Positions 47,393 through 57,420 of a DNA stretch of 64,000 bases are shown here, piece after piece. Numbering within the stretch: position 1 is the first letter of the stretch; the number at the start of each line of letters is the position of its first letter. The stretch comes from Macrobrachium rosenbergii (lineage: Eukaryota; Arthropoda; Malacostraca; Decapoda; Palaemonidae), in contig NC_089777.1 of NCBI RefSeq assembly GCF_040412425.1, forward strand, positions 37,430,537 through 37,494,536, read 5' to 3'. The notes beneath the pieces are model-generated. The model was not told where the DNA came from. It worked only from the letters and a program-made list of their open reading frames with translations, and ran no database searches. Both the position numbers and the translations under genes were made by a program.

Positions 47393-47730
47393 AATGTTAT
47401 AGGTGTGGGAAAGTGGGGCATAAGAAAAATGAATGTCGGTGGGCATTGGGAGCTTGTTTTGGGTGTGGAGAAACGGGGCATTTGGTGAGTGAATGTAAGA
47501 AGGTTAGGGGTATCAAGTGTTATAGGTGTGGGCAGGTAGGACATATAGCCAGTGGCTGTCGGGGTACCCATGGGGGCATAATTTGTGATAACTGTGGGCA
47601 AAATGGGCATTATGCCAGGATGTGTAAGGAAGGGAGAGCAAAGTGTACCGAATGTGGGGTGGAAGGTCATGTGGCAAGTGTGTGTAGGCGAATGAGAGTG
47701 GGGCAGAGTACCAGTTCGGGAACTAATTAG
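47393..47730 (+). pseudogene. Gypsy nucleocapsid, five CCHC zinc knuckles
   Basis: Five consecutive C-x2-C-x4-H-x4-C units: CYRCGKVGHKKNEC (47395), CFGCGETGHLVSEC, CYRCGQVGHIASGC, CDNCGQNGHYARMC, CTECGVEGHVASVC. All metal ligands are intact in one open frame to TAG 47728-47730. They bind the element RNA. Most Gypsy Gag proteins have one or two such knuckles. Confidence 0.9.
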
Positions 47731-48674
47731 TGAGGGTTCAGTTGGGTGGATCCTCCAGAATGCAGACAGTGAGGGTAATGCATGTGCGTGAAGGGTTGAT
47801 GCATGAGAAAGGGTTTGGGGGTAAAACGCACGAGTGTATGAGTGTGCAAGTGATTTGTAAGGGTGTGTGTTTGATTGCTCTGATTGATACTGGGTGTAGT
47901 GTAAATGTGTTGTTTAAAAATGGGTACGATAAGTTACGGGGTGACTGTGAGATAAGGAATTGTAAGGGTGAGGTCCGTGGGATAGGAAATTTAGGGGTAC
48001 CTATAGTAGGGATGATGTGTGAAAAGATAGAAATTGGTGGGGTAGTGGTGGACGAGATTGATTTTTGTGTGATTGAGGGGGCTAATGGTAAATACGATAT
48101 GTTGTTAGGATATAGATTTTTGAAGGGATGTGGGATGGTGGCCCGTCCGAGTGAGTGTTATAGAGTTGCATATGAGGGGGGTGTACGTGGGGGTTTGTAT
48201 TTGGGTGAGGATGGAAGAGTAGAGCATAAGTTGTGGAAGGGAGTTCTACTGGTGGCAAGAGAGAGGGTGAAGGTGCCACAGGAGGTGGGTGAGGTTGTGA
48301 GTGTAAGGGTTGCATGGCCAGATGGTCTTGGGATAGCCAACAGTGATGGGTGTGAATATGTGGTTGAGGGTGTGGATGTGAGTAAGTTAGTGAGGGCAAA
48401 TGTGTGTGTGTATGATGGGGTTTTGGATATGGAGAATCCCCGGGTGTTCATGACTTCATTGCCGTGCGTGAGAAAAAAACGATTGCGGGGTATACGTGAG
48501 GGAGATTGCGTAGGGGTTTTATATACGTTGGTGAATGTAGATGACGAGAGATACGTTGAGCTACGACAGGTAATGACAGGTTGTATGAAAGATGGTAGTG
48601 ATTGGCAGTATGAGGAGTTGAAAAGAAGAGTTGCAGTGAATGAAAATGTTGGCGATAACGAAAGGGACCCATAG
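47730..48674 (+). pseudogene. Gypsy protease (first retropepsin) and linker
   Basis: A 314-codon frame from a GTG/ATG-type start at 47730. Residues 50-58 read ALIDTGCSVN, with the catalytic Asp at 47886-47888. A GEVRGIGN block follows, then FCVIEGANGKYDMLLGYRFL, the second hydrophobic-LG motif of retropepsins. Residues about 150-314 are a linker to RT without known motifs. It stops at TAG 48672, where RT reading (VPVRKPDGS) continues in another frame. Confidence 0.8.
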
Positions 48675-49304
48675 TCCCTGTACGAAAACCGGATGGAAGT
48701 TTGAGAATGTGTGTGGACTACAGGAAGGTGAATGAGATGACTGTGAGGGAACGATTTCCGATGAATGTGGTGTCCGATTGTGTGTATAAGATGTATGGGG
48801 TGAAAGTATTTACCAAATTGGATCTGGTAAGGGGCTATTACCAGATGCCGCTTGAGGAGGAAAGCAGGCCAGTTACTGCTTTTTCAAGTGGCAGTTGCCA
48901 CTACCAGTTTAGAAGGTTGAGCTTTGGATTGGCTAATGCACCTGCTGCTTTCCAAAGGGCAATGAATGTGGTCTTGGCGGGTTTTGATCGGAAGAAGGTG
49001 ACTGTGTTTATAGATGACATTTTGATTGCGAGCGAGACTGTTGCAGAGAATATGGAGTTGCTTGAAAGGGTGTTGGGAGTGGTTGGAGGAGGTTGGGGTG
49101 AAGGTGAAACTTGAGAAGTGTACATGGTTGGCTGGGGAGGTGGAATTCCTTGGGCATGTGGTGAGTGCGAGCGGCATAAGGAAGAGTGAAAAGTTTGTGC
49201 AAAAGGTAAGGGAATTCCCACGTCCCCAGACAGTGCGTGAGTTAAAAGGCTTTTCGGGCTTGATCGAGTTTGGGAGGAAATTGTCAAGGACTGTTCAGAA
49301 ATAG
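48675..49304 (+). pseudogene. Gypsy reverse transcriptase
   Basis: VPVRKPDGSLRMCVDYRKVN, FTKLDLVRGYYQMPLEEES (motif A), FRRLSFGLANAPAAFQRAM (motif B), VTVFIDDILIAS with the catalytic pair at 49013-49018. A frameshift at about 49080 leads to VKLEKCTWLAGEVEFLGHVV and RELKGFSGLIEFGRK, the thumb/connection. All RT catalytic aspartates are present. Confidence 0.9.
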
Positions 49305-49366
49305 GCAAACCATTAACTGAATGGACAGGGAAGAGGAATTGCACTAGGTTAAAGTAGGGTGAGCAG

Positions 49367-49855
49367 ATGGTAGAGGCATTTGAGAGATTGAAAGAGGAGG
49401 CTGCTAGAGATGTCACTTTGGCTTTCCCAGACTATAGTGAGGGTGCGAGTAAGCTTGAGTTGTTTACTGACGCAAGTAAGTTTAGTATGGGGGGGTGTTT
49501 GGTACAAGTGCAGATGGTAAATGGAGAGGATCAGTTGAGGGTAATTGCATATGTAAGTAAGGCTTTTAATAAGGCAGAACGGAAGTATTCTGTTGTTGAG
49601 AAAGAACTAGCCGCAATAAGGTTTTGTGTTAAGGCTTTGAGTGTGTTTTTGTATGGAGTGAAGTTTATTGTGAGGACGGACCATCGCCCATTGATGTATA
49701 TGATTAAGAAAGGGAGTGTGAATGCTAGAGTTGCAAGGATGATTGAGGATTTGAGTGAGTTTGATTTTGAGATAGAGTATATACGGGGGGCTGAGAATGT
49801 GATTGCAGATGCAATGTCGAGAGGGTTATTACTGTGGAAAGTGACTGGGACCTGA
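49367..49855 (+). pseudogene. Gypsy RNase H
   Basis: 162 codons. LELFTDASKFSMGGCLVQ (first Asp), KYSVVEKELAAIRFCVKAL (Glu), FIVRTDHRPLMYMIKK (Asp-His) and AENVIADAMSRG (last Asp). The set is complete and typical of Ty3/Gypsy. A TGA at 49853 ends the frame; the next module follows in another frame. Confidence 0.9.
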
Positions 49856-50333
49856 ACAAGGTTCCTGCAGGGTTGGTTGTAAGGGAAAGGTTTGTGGGGA
49901 GTGATCGGGTTTGGCAATGCTTATTTTGGGGGTTAAAAGATTTGGAAAATAGGGGTTTGGTTAAAGGGGTACCTGAGAACGTGAATGAGTTACGGGCAAG
50001 GTTGGGGGTGTGCATGGAGGAGGAAGGGTAGACAACAAGAGAATGTTGGTACAATTGTTTTTGGCGGTAGCAGATTTGTTTGGAATCAGAGTGGTTTTGC
50101 ACTATGGGTGGAGCAGACCAGTTGAGTATAAAGGGGGGTTAAATGTGGGAAGTGAGCATGGGGTTTTGAATATTCAGTGTCAGGAAGATAGCTGTAATTG
50201 GTTGGTGGAGGAGGGGGGTGGCAGAAAGCATGAGGCTTTGGAGTGTGAAAGTAGGGGGCTGGCCGAGGGTGAATGTAGGGGCTGGCCGAGGGTGAATGCA
50301 GTGAAGATGATTGTGAGGCAGGTGGCCAAATGA
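49856..50333 (+). pseudogene. Gypsy extra module 1: OTU-like cysteine protease candidate
   Basis: Two pieces (49834-50031 and 50010-50333 frames). The first has VWQCLFWGLKDLENRG with a Cys at 49918-49920, recalling the D-G-x-C-L-F start of OTU proteases, though the Asp is five residues before the Cys instead of three. The second has LFLAVADLFGIRVVLHYGWS, VLNIQCQEDSCNWLVEEGGG and RKHEALE with a His at 50229-50231, in the order expected of OTU helices, strands and catalytic His. The match is by pattern only. A 24-base tandem duplication (GGGGCTGGCCGAGGGTGAAT) lies at 50253-50300. Confidence 0.35.
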
Positions 50334-50690
50334 GTGTGGCAGTGAGAGAGTGCATGCATGACACGCAAGGGAAAATGGTAACATTTGTGGGGGTAAATGA
50401 TGGTGAGTATTGTGGGTTGGTTGATACGGGGGCACAGGTTTCTTTGGTGAGTGATTTGGTGGTGAGTGAACTTGGGGGTGTGATTGGAGAGTGAAAAAGC
50501 AGTCTGCAGGTGTGAGGATACATGGGTTAGGGCAAGGAAGTGTTTTGGTTTGGGAAGAAATACAATTAAAGATCAAGTTAGGGGGTTTAGAAATGGTTCA
50601 TGATTTCATAATCATGACAAAGGATGATATGCCAACTTGTTTTTGTTGGGGTAGATTTTCTGAGAGTGCATGATGTGAGGGAAGGGGTTT
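50330..50690 (+). pseudogene. Gypsy extra module 2: second retropepsin-like domain
   Basis: ATG at 50330 overlaps the upstream TGA. The frame gives EYCGLVDTGAQVSLVSDLVV with the Asp at 50423-50425, then TGA at 50492. After a one-base shift, 50491-50673 reads AGVRIHGLGQGSVLVWEEIQ, LGGLEMVHDFIIMTKDDMPT and a degraded LGxxFL block. Asp-Thr-Gly-Ala, a flap-like IHGLG and the late hydrophobic-Gly motif are the parts of a retropepsin. This is distinct from the protease at 47886, and its place between RNase H and integrase is unusual. Confidence 0.6.
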
Positions 50691-50787
50691 CTTAGGAAGG
50701 GGGCCAGAGAAATAATTAGGATGCAGGACGGTGACGTGGTTGTGCGAATTTCGTCGGAATGATTGATATTGCTGGGGTGAGAATGAT

Positions 50788-52588
50788 TTGTTGAGTGAGG
50801 AAGAGGTTGAGCAAATACAGGATCAGAGTGTGGGGGTCAGTATGTTACGGCGGTGTGTATTGTGGTGGGTGAGAGTGGAGGATTGGCCCCCTGAGTTGGA
50901 TGCATACAGGAGGGTTGCTGGACGGTTTGTGGTGTGTAGGAATGTGGTGTACTTTTTGCATCAGGAGAGGTTGTGTAATGAAGGGGTGTATATACCGGTG
51001 TTTTCCTTTGATGCAGCCGTGAGTATGTGTCTGTTGGCACATGATCGTTTTGGGCATTTAGGAAAGAATAAGTTGTGGGGGTGTATGAGAGAGAGATTGT
51101 ATGTGCCTGGGTTGAGCAAGATTTGTGTGGATGTAGCTGTCATGTGTGAAGATTGTCAGAGAGGGAAATATCAGTGTGTGCAAGCAAATCCGCCAGTCTT
51201 ACGACTGTAGATGAAAGAATTGTTTGAGATGGTTGTGATTGATTGCGTGTCATTACCACAGACTGCAAGAGGGCATGTGGGAATGATTGTGATGGTGGAT
51301 CACATGAGTAAGTTTGTATATGAGGTCCCCATCAAGGATAAAAGGAGTGAAACTGTTGCGCGAATGGTAGGGCAAGTAATATTGCCGATGTGTGTATGTA
51401 GGCCTGTGAGAATGTTGAGTGACAATGGGCCTGAGTTTGTGGGGTGGCAGTTTGAGGAAATGTTGAGGCAGTGGGGTATTGTGCATGTGTATGCCACTCC
51501 GTATATGCCGAGTGCGAATGGTTTGGCTGAGAGAACTGTGAGAACGATGACAGATTTTGTGAATGATGAGTAAATGTGATGACGATTGGGATGTACATCT
51601 TGGACGTGCAGTGTGGGTGTATAACTCCACGTTGCATAAGAGCTTGGGTATGTCTCCTTCAAAATATGTGTTAAATTTTGAGAGGGTGGTTAGACCAAGG
51701 TTGGGGTTAACGGAGGATGACCGTGGGTTGTGGAAGAGGGCGAGTGAAAGATTTGAAAGTTTTGGGGTTGGAGATGAGAGTATTGAGAGAGGTGATTGAG
51801 AGAAGGAGAATGAATGTAAGTAAGATGAGAGAGAAATTTGATGGGCCATATAAGATTTTGGAGGTGGGGCCAAGTGGATTGAGTTACGTTTTAAGAAAAC
51901 TACAATTGGATGGAAGTGTGAATGAGATTAGGGCACATCATAGCCAGTTGTGTAGATGGAGAGAGGTGCCGCAATATGTTCGGGAGAATGCAATGAGTGA
52001 TTGGTTGAGGACGAATAAATGCGAGCCGAGTTTCGGTGAGCAAATGGGTCTGGAGGACCGCCAGTTGGTGTTGGTTGAGTATGGAAGAAAGCGGAGGAAG
52101 TTGGAGGAAGTAAGTGAACAGAAGAAGCGTAAGTTGTGTGATAAGGGTGTGCTTGCAGGGGTGAGAATGATTGATAGGGCATGCAATACTGAGGATAGCA
52201 TGAATGATACGTACAGAGTGTGTGGGTTTGAGTTGACTGAGGTGAGTGAAATTTCGGTGGGAAAGGAACCTACTAGTAGGCAGGTGATTGGTAGTATGGA
52301 CGAGTCTTTGCGAGAGCTGGACAGAACTATGAATGAGTTGAATGGGTTAGTGGCAGAATTTGGAGAGATATTTGGGGCAGAATTGGAGGTGTGGATGAAG
52401 TGGTGGGTGAGATAGGTCAGGATAGTGTTGAGGAGGGTAGTGTGCGTCTGGAATGGGGTGGACTGGAGGGGTTGAGTGAAAATGGTGCTGAGAAGGGAGT
52501 AGAGACAGAGAGAATGCATGAGGGCCCTCGAACAAGATCCAGGGGGCCTGTTCCGGAGCATCCGTGGGTCCTGCCTAAGGCTATATAA
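50788..52588 (+). pseudogene. Gypsy integrase with GPY/F motif and C-terminal tail
   Basis: 50788-51210: zinc-binding HHCC segment (LLAHDRFGHLGKNKLWGCMR, then MCEDCQRGK). A TAG at 51208 interrupts but the frame continues. 51211-51573: catalytic core with VVIDCVSLP (Asp), MLSDNGPEFVG (Asp) and SANGLAERTVRTM (Glu), all intact. A shift leads to 51563-51799 (VWVYNSTLHKSLGMSPSKYV), then 51717-52415 with FDGPYKILEVGPSGLSYVLR (GPY/F chromatin-side motif) and EIRAHHSQLCRWRE. The tail to 52588 ends RTRSRGPVPEHPWVLPKAI. It joins cDNA ends to target DNA. Confidence 0.88.
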
Positions 52589-52633
52589 AATCTGGGTAGT
52601 GTGTGTGTGTGTGAGAAGACGTCGTCAAATGTA

Positions 52634-52645
52634 GTGGGGGAGTAA
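52634..52645 (+). other. Polypurine tract
   Basis: GTGGGGGAGTAA directly before the 3' LTR; the site for plus-strand priming. Confidence 0.75.
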
Positions 52646-52681
52646 TATGGAGGAATGAGGTTATTGCATTTGACGACGTCT

Positions 52682-52762
<81 letters not shown>

Positions 52763-53382
52763 ACGAACAACGGCGTACGTAATTGTTGAATGATGTCGTT
52801 AGAGAGTGTGGTTTTCTTTTGTTTACGTTTTGATTGTCCATGAGGTATCGTGTTTCGTTGTTTTGGGAGTGCGCGGGACTGTGATCGATGATCGTGGCGG
52901 GAGTCTTGACAGAGATATTGTGCTGCAAGGACAGTTTTTCCGGTAGTTGATCGGAGTTTTAGTTGCGGGTTTTTGGTTCAGTTTGTGTGATCTGGTAATT
53001 GGAGGCTTTGTGGTTGGAGTGTTTGTACTTGGGTGTGTTTTTGGGTTTTGTGCTGTGTTGGTTGCGTGATCGGTGTCGTGTGATAATCTGGTTGTTTTTT
53101 TTCTGCTGTGCTCCGAGGGAGTTGAGTTTGAGTCTTCGTGGTTGAGTCTTTTTGAGTCTTGTTTTGGGTCTTGTTTGTGTACTGGTTGGGTTGTTGTTTT
53201 CTTGGTTGTGGACTGTTGTTGTGTGGTGAGCGTTGGCGTTATCGGCGGTTGTGGTGACTTCGTGACCTCCTCCTGCTTGGCAAAACTTCCCGTCTGGAAT
53301 TCGTAGGCCTAGCCTAGTACGAGGTGAGTGTATGTGTTGTTTTTTTGTTAGTGTGAGTGTGTGGTTGTGAAATCCCGCCACA
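52646..53382 (+). repeat. Gypsy 3' LTR (737 bp)
   Basis: Begins TATGGAGGAATGAGG, ends CCCGCCACA, followed by TAATGAAACAT, the DIRS-2 right terminus. The (GA)n tract at 52685-52757 is longer than in the 5' LTR. By hand about 20 base differences, mainly transitions, separate the two LTRs outside the GA tract. Confidence 0.9.
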
Positions 53383-53418
53383 TAATGAAACATCATTTTA
53401 TCATAAAAATGTCATTTT

Positions 53419-55164
53419 GGTATTATAGAAAAGTTGTATAAGATGGGCATTAAAGGAAAAATCAGATTTATAAATTTTGTATCAAAAATATGTAAAGGTA
53501 AGAGTTGCAAATCATGTATTGTGACCTTTCTTACAAGAAGGGGGAGTTCCTCAGGGTAGTGTCCTTAGTGTCACCCTCTTTGATGTTGCCATTAATGAAA
53601 CATTAGAAAAGATATCATCACCAGTAAAAGGCTCTTTATTTGTAGATGATTTGGCTCTGTACTGCACAGGATATGATGCAGTATCTACTAGCATGTTCAT
53701 GCAAAGAGCCATCAATAAAGTAAGCAAGTGGGCTAATGAGCAAGGATTTCAGTTTTTCAAATCCAAAAACTGGGATCATTTTACCTTACTCTACTGAAGT
53801 AAAATTTTTAGGAATGGTCTTTGATGAAAAGCTCACTTGGAATAATCATATTGACCAGTTAAAAGTGAAAGTGAAGAGATCACTAAATATTTTAAAAGTT
53901 GTATCTAATTTTAATTGGGGGGCTGATAAGAAATCGTTGTTAAGGCTTTATAATGTATGTTTATCTAAGTTAGATTATGGCTGCCAGGTAGTGTATACTC
54001 ATCTGCTTCAAAGAATAAACCTAAGGAATTGGACGTTTTGCATAATACTGTATGGGGCTAAGGATTTGTACTGGTGCTTTTAGAACTTCATCCATTGAAA
54101 GTATTTTTGTAGACTCCCATCAGCTACCACTGGACTTACGGAGGCATGAGCTAGGTCTGAGATACACCATGCAGCTGAAAAGCTCAAAGGAGAATCTTTC
54201 TTTTGAGATCTTAAAACAGTGTGACTCAAGGCTTTTTGGATGTAGATCTTCAATACCATTTCAAATCAGACAACTGGGTGAATTGGAGGATGAAAGTATA
54301 AAAATGCAGAAGATCCTACAAGTTAAATCCTGCTGTCCCCCCATGGTTTATTCCAGCAATAGATGTCTGCATTAAAGAGATAGAGAGGAAAGGTCGTCCA
54401 GATGAAGAAGTCAGAAACAAGGTTTTGGAGCATGATGAGAGGCATATAAATGACAGGAAAATCTATACTGATGGATCAAAATCAGATGGAGTGGTCTGTA
54501 CCAGACTCCTCATCCATATTCACCACTGAAGCAACAGCCATAGTTGATGCTTTAAATCTTGCATCTGATAAGAAATTTAAATCCACAGTAATATATAGTG
54601 ACTCAAGAAGTGTTATAGAAGCCCTAAAGAAGTTTAATCCTACCCATCCCTTAATTCAAAAGGCTCAGGAATGGCTTTTTTATCTTTGTTTGCCACAAAT
54701 CAGTAAAGTTTTGTTGGATTCCTGGGCACACTGGTTTAGAAGGGAATGAACTGGCAGATAGTAATGCAAAGGATGCTGCAAGATGTGATTTCTTAACTAG
54801 TAAGGTGCCACATTTGACTACGCGTCCATTTAATAGAAGATACATTCGTAAGAAATGGCAGCAGAGGTGGACTTCCCCCACTTTATCCACAAATAGGAAG
54901 TACAGAAATATTAGAAAAAGTATTGATTTTTGGAGTTCGGGTTTTAATCATAACAGAAGGTTCAAGATCAACCTAACATGGCTAAAGATTGGCCATACCC
55001 GCTTCACCCATAGTTATGTTGTAGAGGGAGTTAGTGCCCCAGTTTGTGCTCACTGTGGTGGTCAGCTATACGTTGAGCACATGCTGGTGCACTGTCCTAG
55101 AATTAATCTTCTTAGGGCAAAGTACTTATTAGTGGCAAAGACTCTTTTTAGAAATTTTAAATGA
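53419..55164 (+). pseudogene. LINE Y: C-terminal RT, RNase H and zinc segment
   Basis: Resumes the RT after DIRS-2: IIEKLYKMGIKGKI, GVPQGSVLSVTLFDVAIN (53549), SLFVDDLALYCTG with both catalytic aspartates intact (53645-53650), EVKFLGMVFDEKLTWNNHID (53736-54083 frame), GLRICTGAFRTSSIESIFVD. The RNase H is damaged: IYTDGSKSD then a deletion, IYSDSRSVIEALKKF (54595), and HTGLEGNELADS-like wording. 54805-55164 keeps the C-terminal tail (NLTWLKIGHTRFTHSYVV; PVCAHCGGQLYVEHMLVHCP). Confidence 0.8.
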
Positions 55165-55292
55165 TGTTGAGGTAGATAACCATGAGAGAATCTGATCTTT
55201 GTAATGAGATATAATTTAGTATATTAAAGGTTTGTCAGATGTAATTTTTTAGTATATTAAAGATTTGTCATTTTTTTTATAAAGTATATATT
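55165..55292 (+). other. LINE Y 3'UTR, first part
   Basis: AT-rich with a partly repeated TTTAGTATATTAAAGRTTTGTC unit at 55212 and 55248. Cut by DIRS-3, it resumes at 58258. Confidence 0.6.
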
Positions 55293-55303
55293 TTATATAA
55301 GTA

Positions 55304-55458
55304 ACTTACCCAGTAATTACATAGCTATTAGTTTCTTTTAACCATCAGCTCAAAATTTTGAAATTGCGGGTCCGCTTGTTTCTTATGGTGACATGCCCAG
55401 CCCACTTTTGGGTGTAAGAGAAGGTACAGCATAGCAAAGAGCTTCAATTTGTTTCTGC
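55304..55458 (+). repeat. DIRS-3 left inverted terminal repeat
   Basis: Reverse complement of 58059-58219. Includes ATCAGCTCAAAATTTTGAAA and GGTGTAAGAGAAGGTACA. Confidence 0.9.
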
Positions 55459-55656
55459 TGGCTGTGGTTGAAGGACTGTAGTTGGCAGCAGCTCAAATTT
55501 TGGAATTTATACTTTGCTGGTTGTTAGACTTATCTTCAATTGGTGAAGTATTTAATTTTGTAGCCTTTCAGCATAATTAAGATAGTGTTAGGCGAAATTT
55601 GGTTATTGATTGATGACTCTCTTGCCTTTTTTTGGACTTGTATTGGACTTTCTAGG

Positions 55657-56105
55657 ATGTCTGACACTAGTGGTGCTAACATTAGGTATTGCAGCAAAGG
55701 TTCAATACTAGACTAACTGAGAATCTTACGATTGAACACTGTGTTCAGTGTAGGGGACAAACATGTTCAGTAGATTTACGTTGTGAGGAGTGTAATGACT
55801 GGGATATTAAGAAGTGGAAGACTTTAGATGCACATCTCAGAAACTAGCTAGAGATAGGAAGATGAAAGGTATTGCTAAGGAATCTAGTAAAGCTTTATCT
55901 AGTCAGGATCCATCCACTAAGTCAGATGCAATTGCACTGTAATTTCTTCCAATCCCATTACATCTCCTCCATTTGTGCAACCATCTCCTTTACCTGGCTC
56001 TCACGTTTCTGACCCCCAACACCATCGCCAGTCTGGAGTTGAAAATCGACACTCGCTTTGAATTGATTGTGCAATCGATCGCTAAATTAGCGTCATCGGT
56101 AAGTG
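55657..56105 (+). pseudogene. DIRS-3 gag remnant
   Basis: ATG at 55657 gives MSDTSGANIRYCSKG, close to the DIRS-1 gag start at 19324, then stops. IASLELKIDTRFELIVQSIA (about 56020-56080) matches the DIRS-1 gag segment beginning IASLEARVDQKFN. The remainder is lost at the deletion. Confidence 0.65.
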
Positions 56106-56109
56106 CTTG

Positions 56110-56590
56110 TGGATATAAGCGAGTCAAATTACAGGCGATCTTTCTGGGCCTACAGTGCTTCGCTTCAGAAATACTGGGGAGGACAGTAGCAGTGCACTCA
56201 GACAACACGATGGCACTGGCATACATTAAGAAAAAGGAGGAACCCAATCTTTCACCCTGTACGAAGCAGGAAAGGACATTCGTCTTCGGTTACACCAGAA
56301 TGAAACTCAAGTGACAACTCATTTTATTCTGGAAAGACTCAACGTTCTCGCGGATGAATTGAGTTGTCAAAGACAGATCCTCTCCACAGAATGGACATTA
56401 AACCCATTGGTTTGTCTGGATCTGTGGAAGTTCTAGGGGAAACCAATGATAGATTTGTTCGCGTCCCCCAGAAATCACCGACTTCCTCTCTTCTGCTCAC
56501 CAGTTCCAGATCCCTTGGCATTGGCGACTGATGCAGTGTTGCAGGATTGGTCCAACAAAGACCTGTTTGCATTTCCCCCATTCGGTTTAG
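56110..56590 (+). pseudogene. DIRS-3 RNase H end and following conserved region
   Basis: VKLQAIFLGLQCFAS (the Glu segment with Glu lost), RTVAVHSDNTMALAYIKKK (Asp), then LNVLADELSC, LVCLDLWKF, MIDLFASPRNHRLPLF, PDPLALATDAVLQDWSN and FAFPPFGLV in shifting frames. Order as in DIRS-1 and DIRS-2. Confidence 0.7.
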
Positions 56591-56594
56591 TGTA

Positions 56595-57420
56595 GCAGAA
56601 ATAGTGGACTTTCTCCTGTTCCTATGCTCTGCTAAAGGACTTTCTACCTCTACCATTAAAGGATACAGAGCTATGCTTAGCTAAGTTTTTCGCCATAAAG
56701 GGATGGCCTTATCGTTGAACCAGGATTTGTCCAACCTGGTTAAGTCCTTTGACACCGCAAAGCCTAAGAAAAAACCTTTGCTGTCCTGGAACTTAGATGT
56801 GGTCCTTAAGTGACTTTCCAGTCACTTTTTGAGCCCATGCAATCTATCTCTTTAAGGGATCTAACTAGGAAGACACTTTTTCTGGTCCCCTTGGCCACCG
56901 CTAAGAGGTCCAGTGAAATCCATGCTTTAGACAGAAACCTAGGATTTTCTCAGGGAAGGGCAGTTTGCTCCTTTTCCCTAGACTTTCTGGCTAAGAACGA
57001 ATTGCCATCGTTCTTTTATGATCAAGAACTTGTCCGAGATAGTGGGTCCATCTGAAGAAGAAAGAACTCTTTGTCCAGTAAGGGCCTTTAAGTTTTATCT
57101 TCACAGAACAAAGGACATTTGTGGTACTTCAAGAAACCTTTGGTCTTCTGTGAAATATCCCTTTAGACCCCTGTCTAAGAATGCCCTGGCATTTCTCTGA
57201 GGAATCCGATTTCCGAAGCACATTCCATGGTGAACGAAGACTCGCTCTCATCTTTAAAGATAAAACCCACAAGATAAGAGCAGTCGCTAAATCTTTGGTG
57301 TTAAAGCGTAATCTATCCCTTATGTCAATTGCACAAGCGATGTTTTGGAAGTGCAAGTTGGTGTTTGTGTCGCATTATTTAGGGGATATTGAGACGACTT
57401 ACGATTAATGCAGTACCTTG
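56595..57420 (+). pseudogene. DIRS-3 tyrosine recombinase remnant
   Basis: AEIVDFLLFLCSAKG and STIKGYRAMLS from the N-terminal part; LVPLATAKRSSEIHALD (Arg); HKIRAVAKSLVLKRNLSLMS (His-x-x-Arg); MFWKCKLVFVSHYLGDIE (Trp, His, Tyr). The catalytic residues survive, but stops (for example at about 56681 and 56809) and frameshifts break the gene. Confidence 0.75.

Larger units (their letters stand above)
45135..53382 (+). mobile_element. Ty3/Gypsy-type LTR retrotransposon (8.2 kb) with an extra pol module
   Basis: Two LTRs, primer binding site, gag, five zinc knuckles, protease, RT, RNase H, an extra module, integrase with GPY/F motif, polypurine tract. The order PR-RT-RH-IN and the GPY/F motif mark Ty3/Gypsy. 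TAAT (possibly ATAAT) lies on both sides as target duplication, inside the right end of DIRS-2. No envelope gene is seen. The coding strand is markedly rich in G and T and poor in C, unlike its neighbours. Several frameshifts and stops. Confidence 0.9.
38632..53418 (+). mobile_element. DIRS-2: DIRS-type retrotransposon, most complete copy (with Gypsy insertion)
   Basis: Inverted terminal repeats, gag, RT, RNase H, tyrosine recombinase, internal complementary region, right terminus. It sits in LINE Y RT between GCATTT and GGTATTATAG. Left end CATTATAATGACTTACC; right end AAAAATGTCATTTT. The right end is split by the LTR element at 45135-53382. Only a few frameshifts disturb the coding frames, so it is younger than DIRS-1 and DIRS-3. 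Its terminal repeats differ from theirs, marking a different family. Confidence 0.9.

Noticed and set aside
51253..51873. 206-codon minus-strand frame, and similar ones at 49416, 50523 and 52561
   Set aside because: They lie antisense to integrase, RT and other pol domains of a C-poor element; rare stops are a side effect of base skew.
49856..52645. Envelope gene in the LTR element
   Set aside because: The space after integrase is under 250 bases with no signal peptide or membrane segment, and the RNase H-integrase gap holds protease-like, not envelope-like, sequence.
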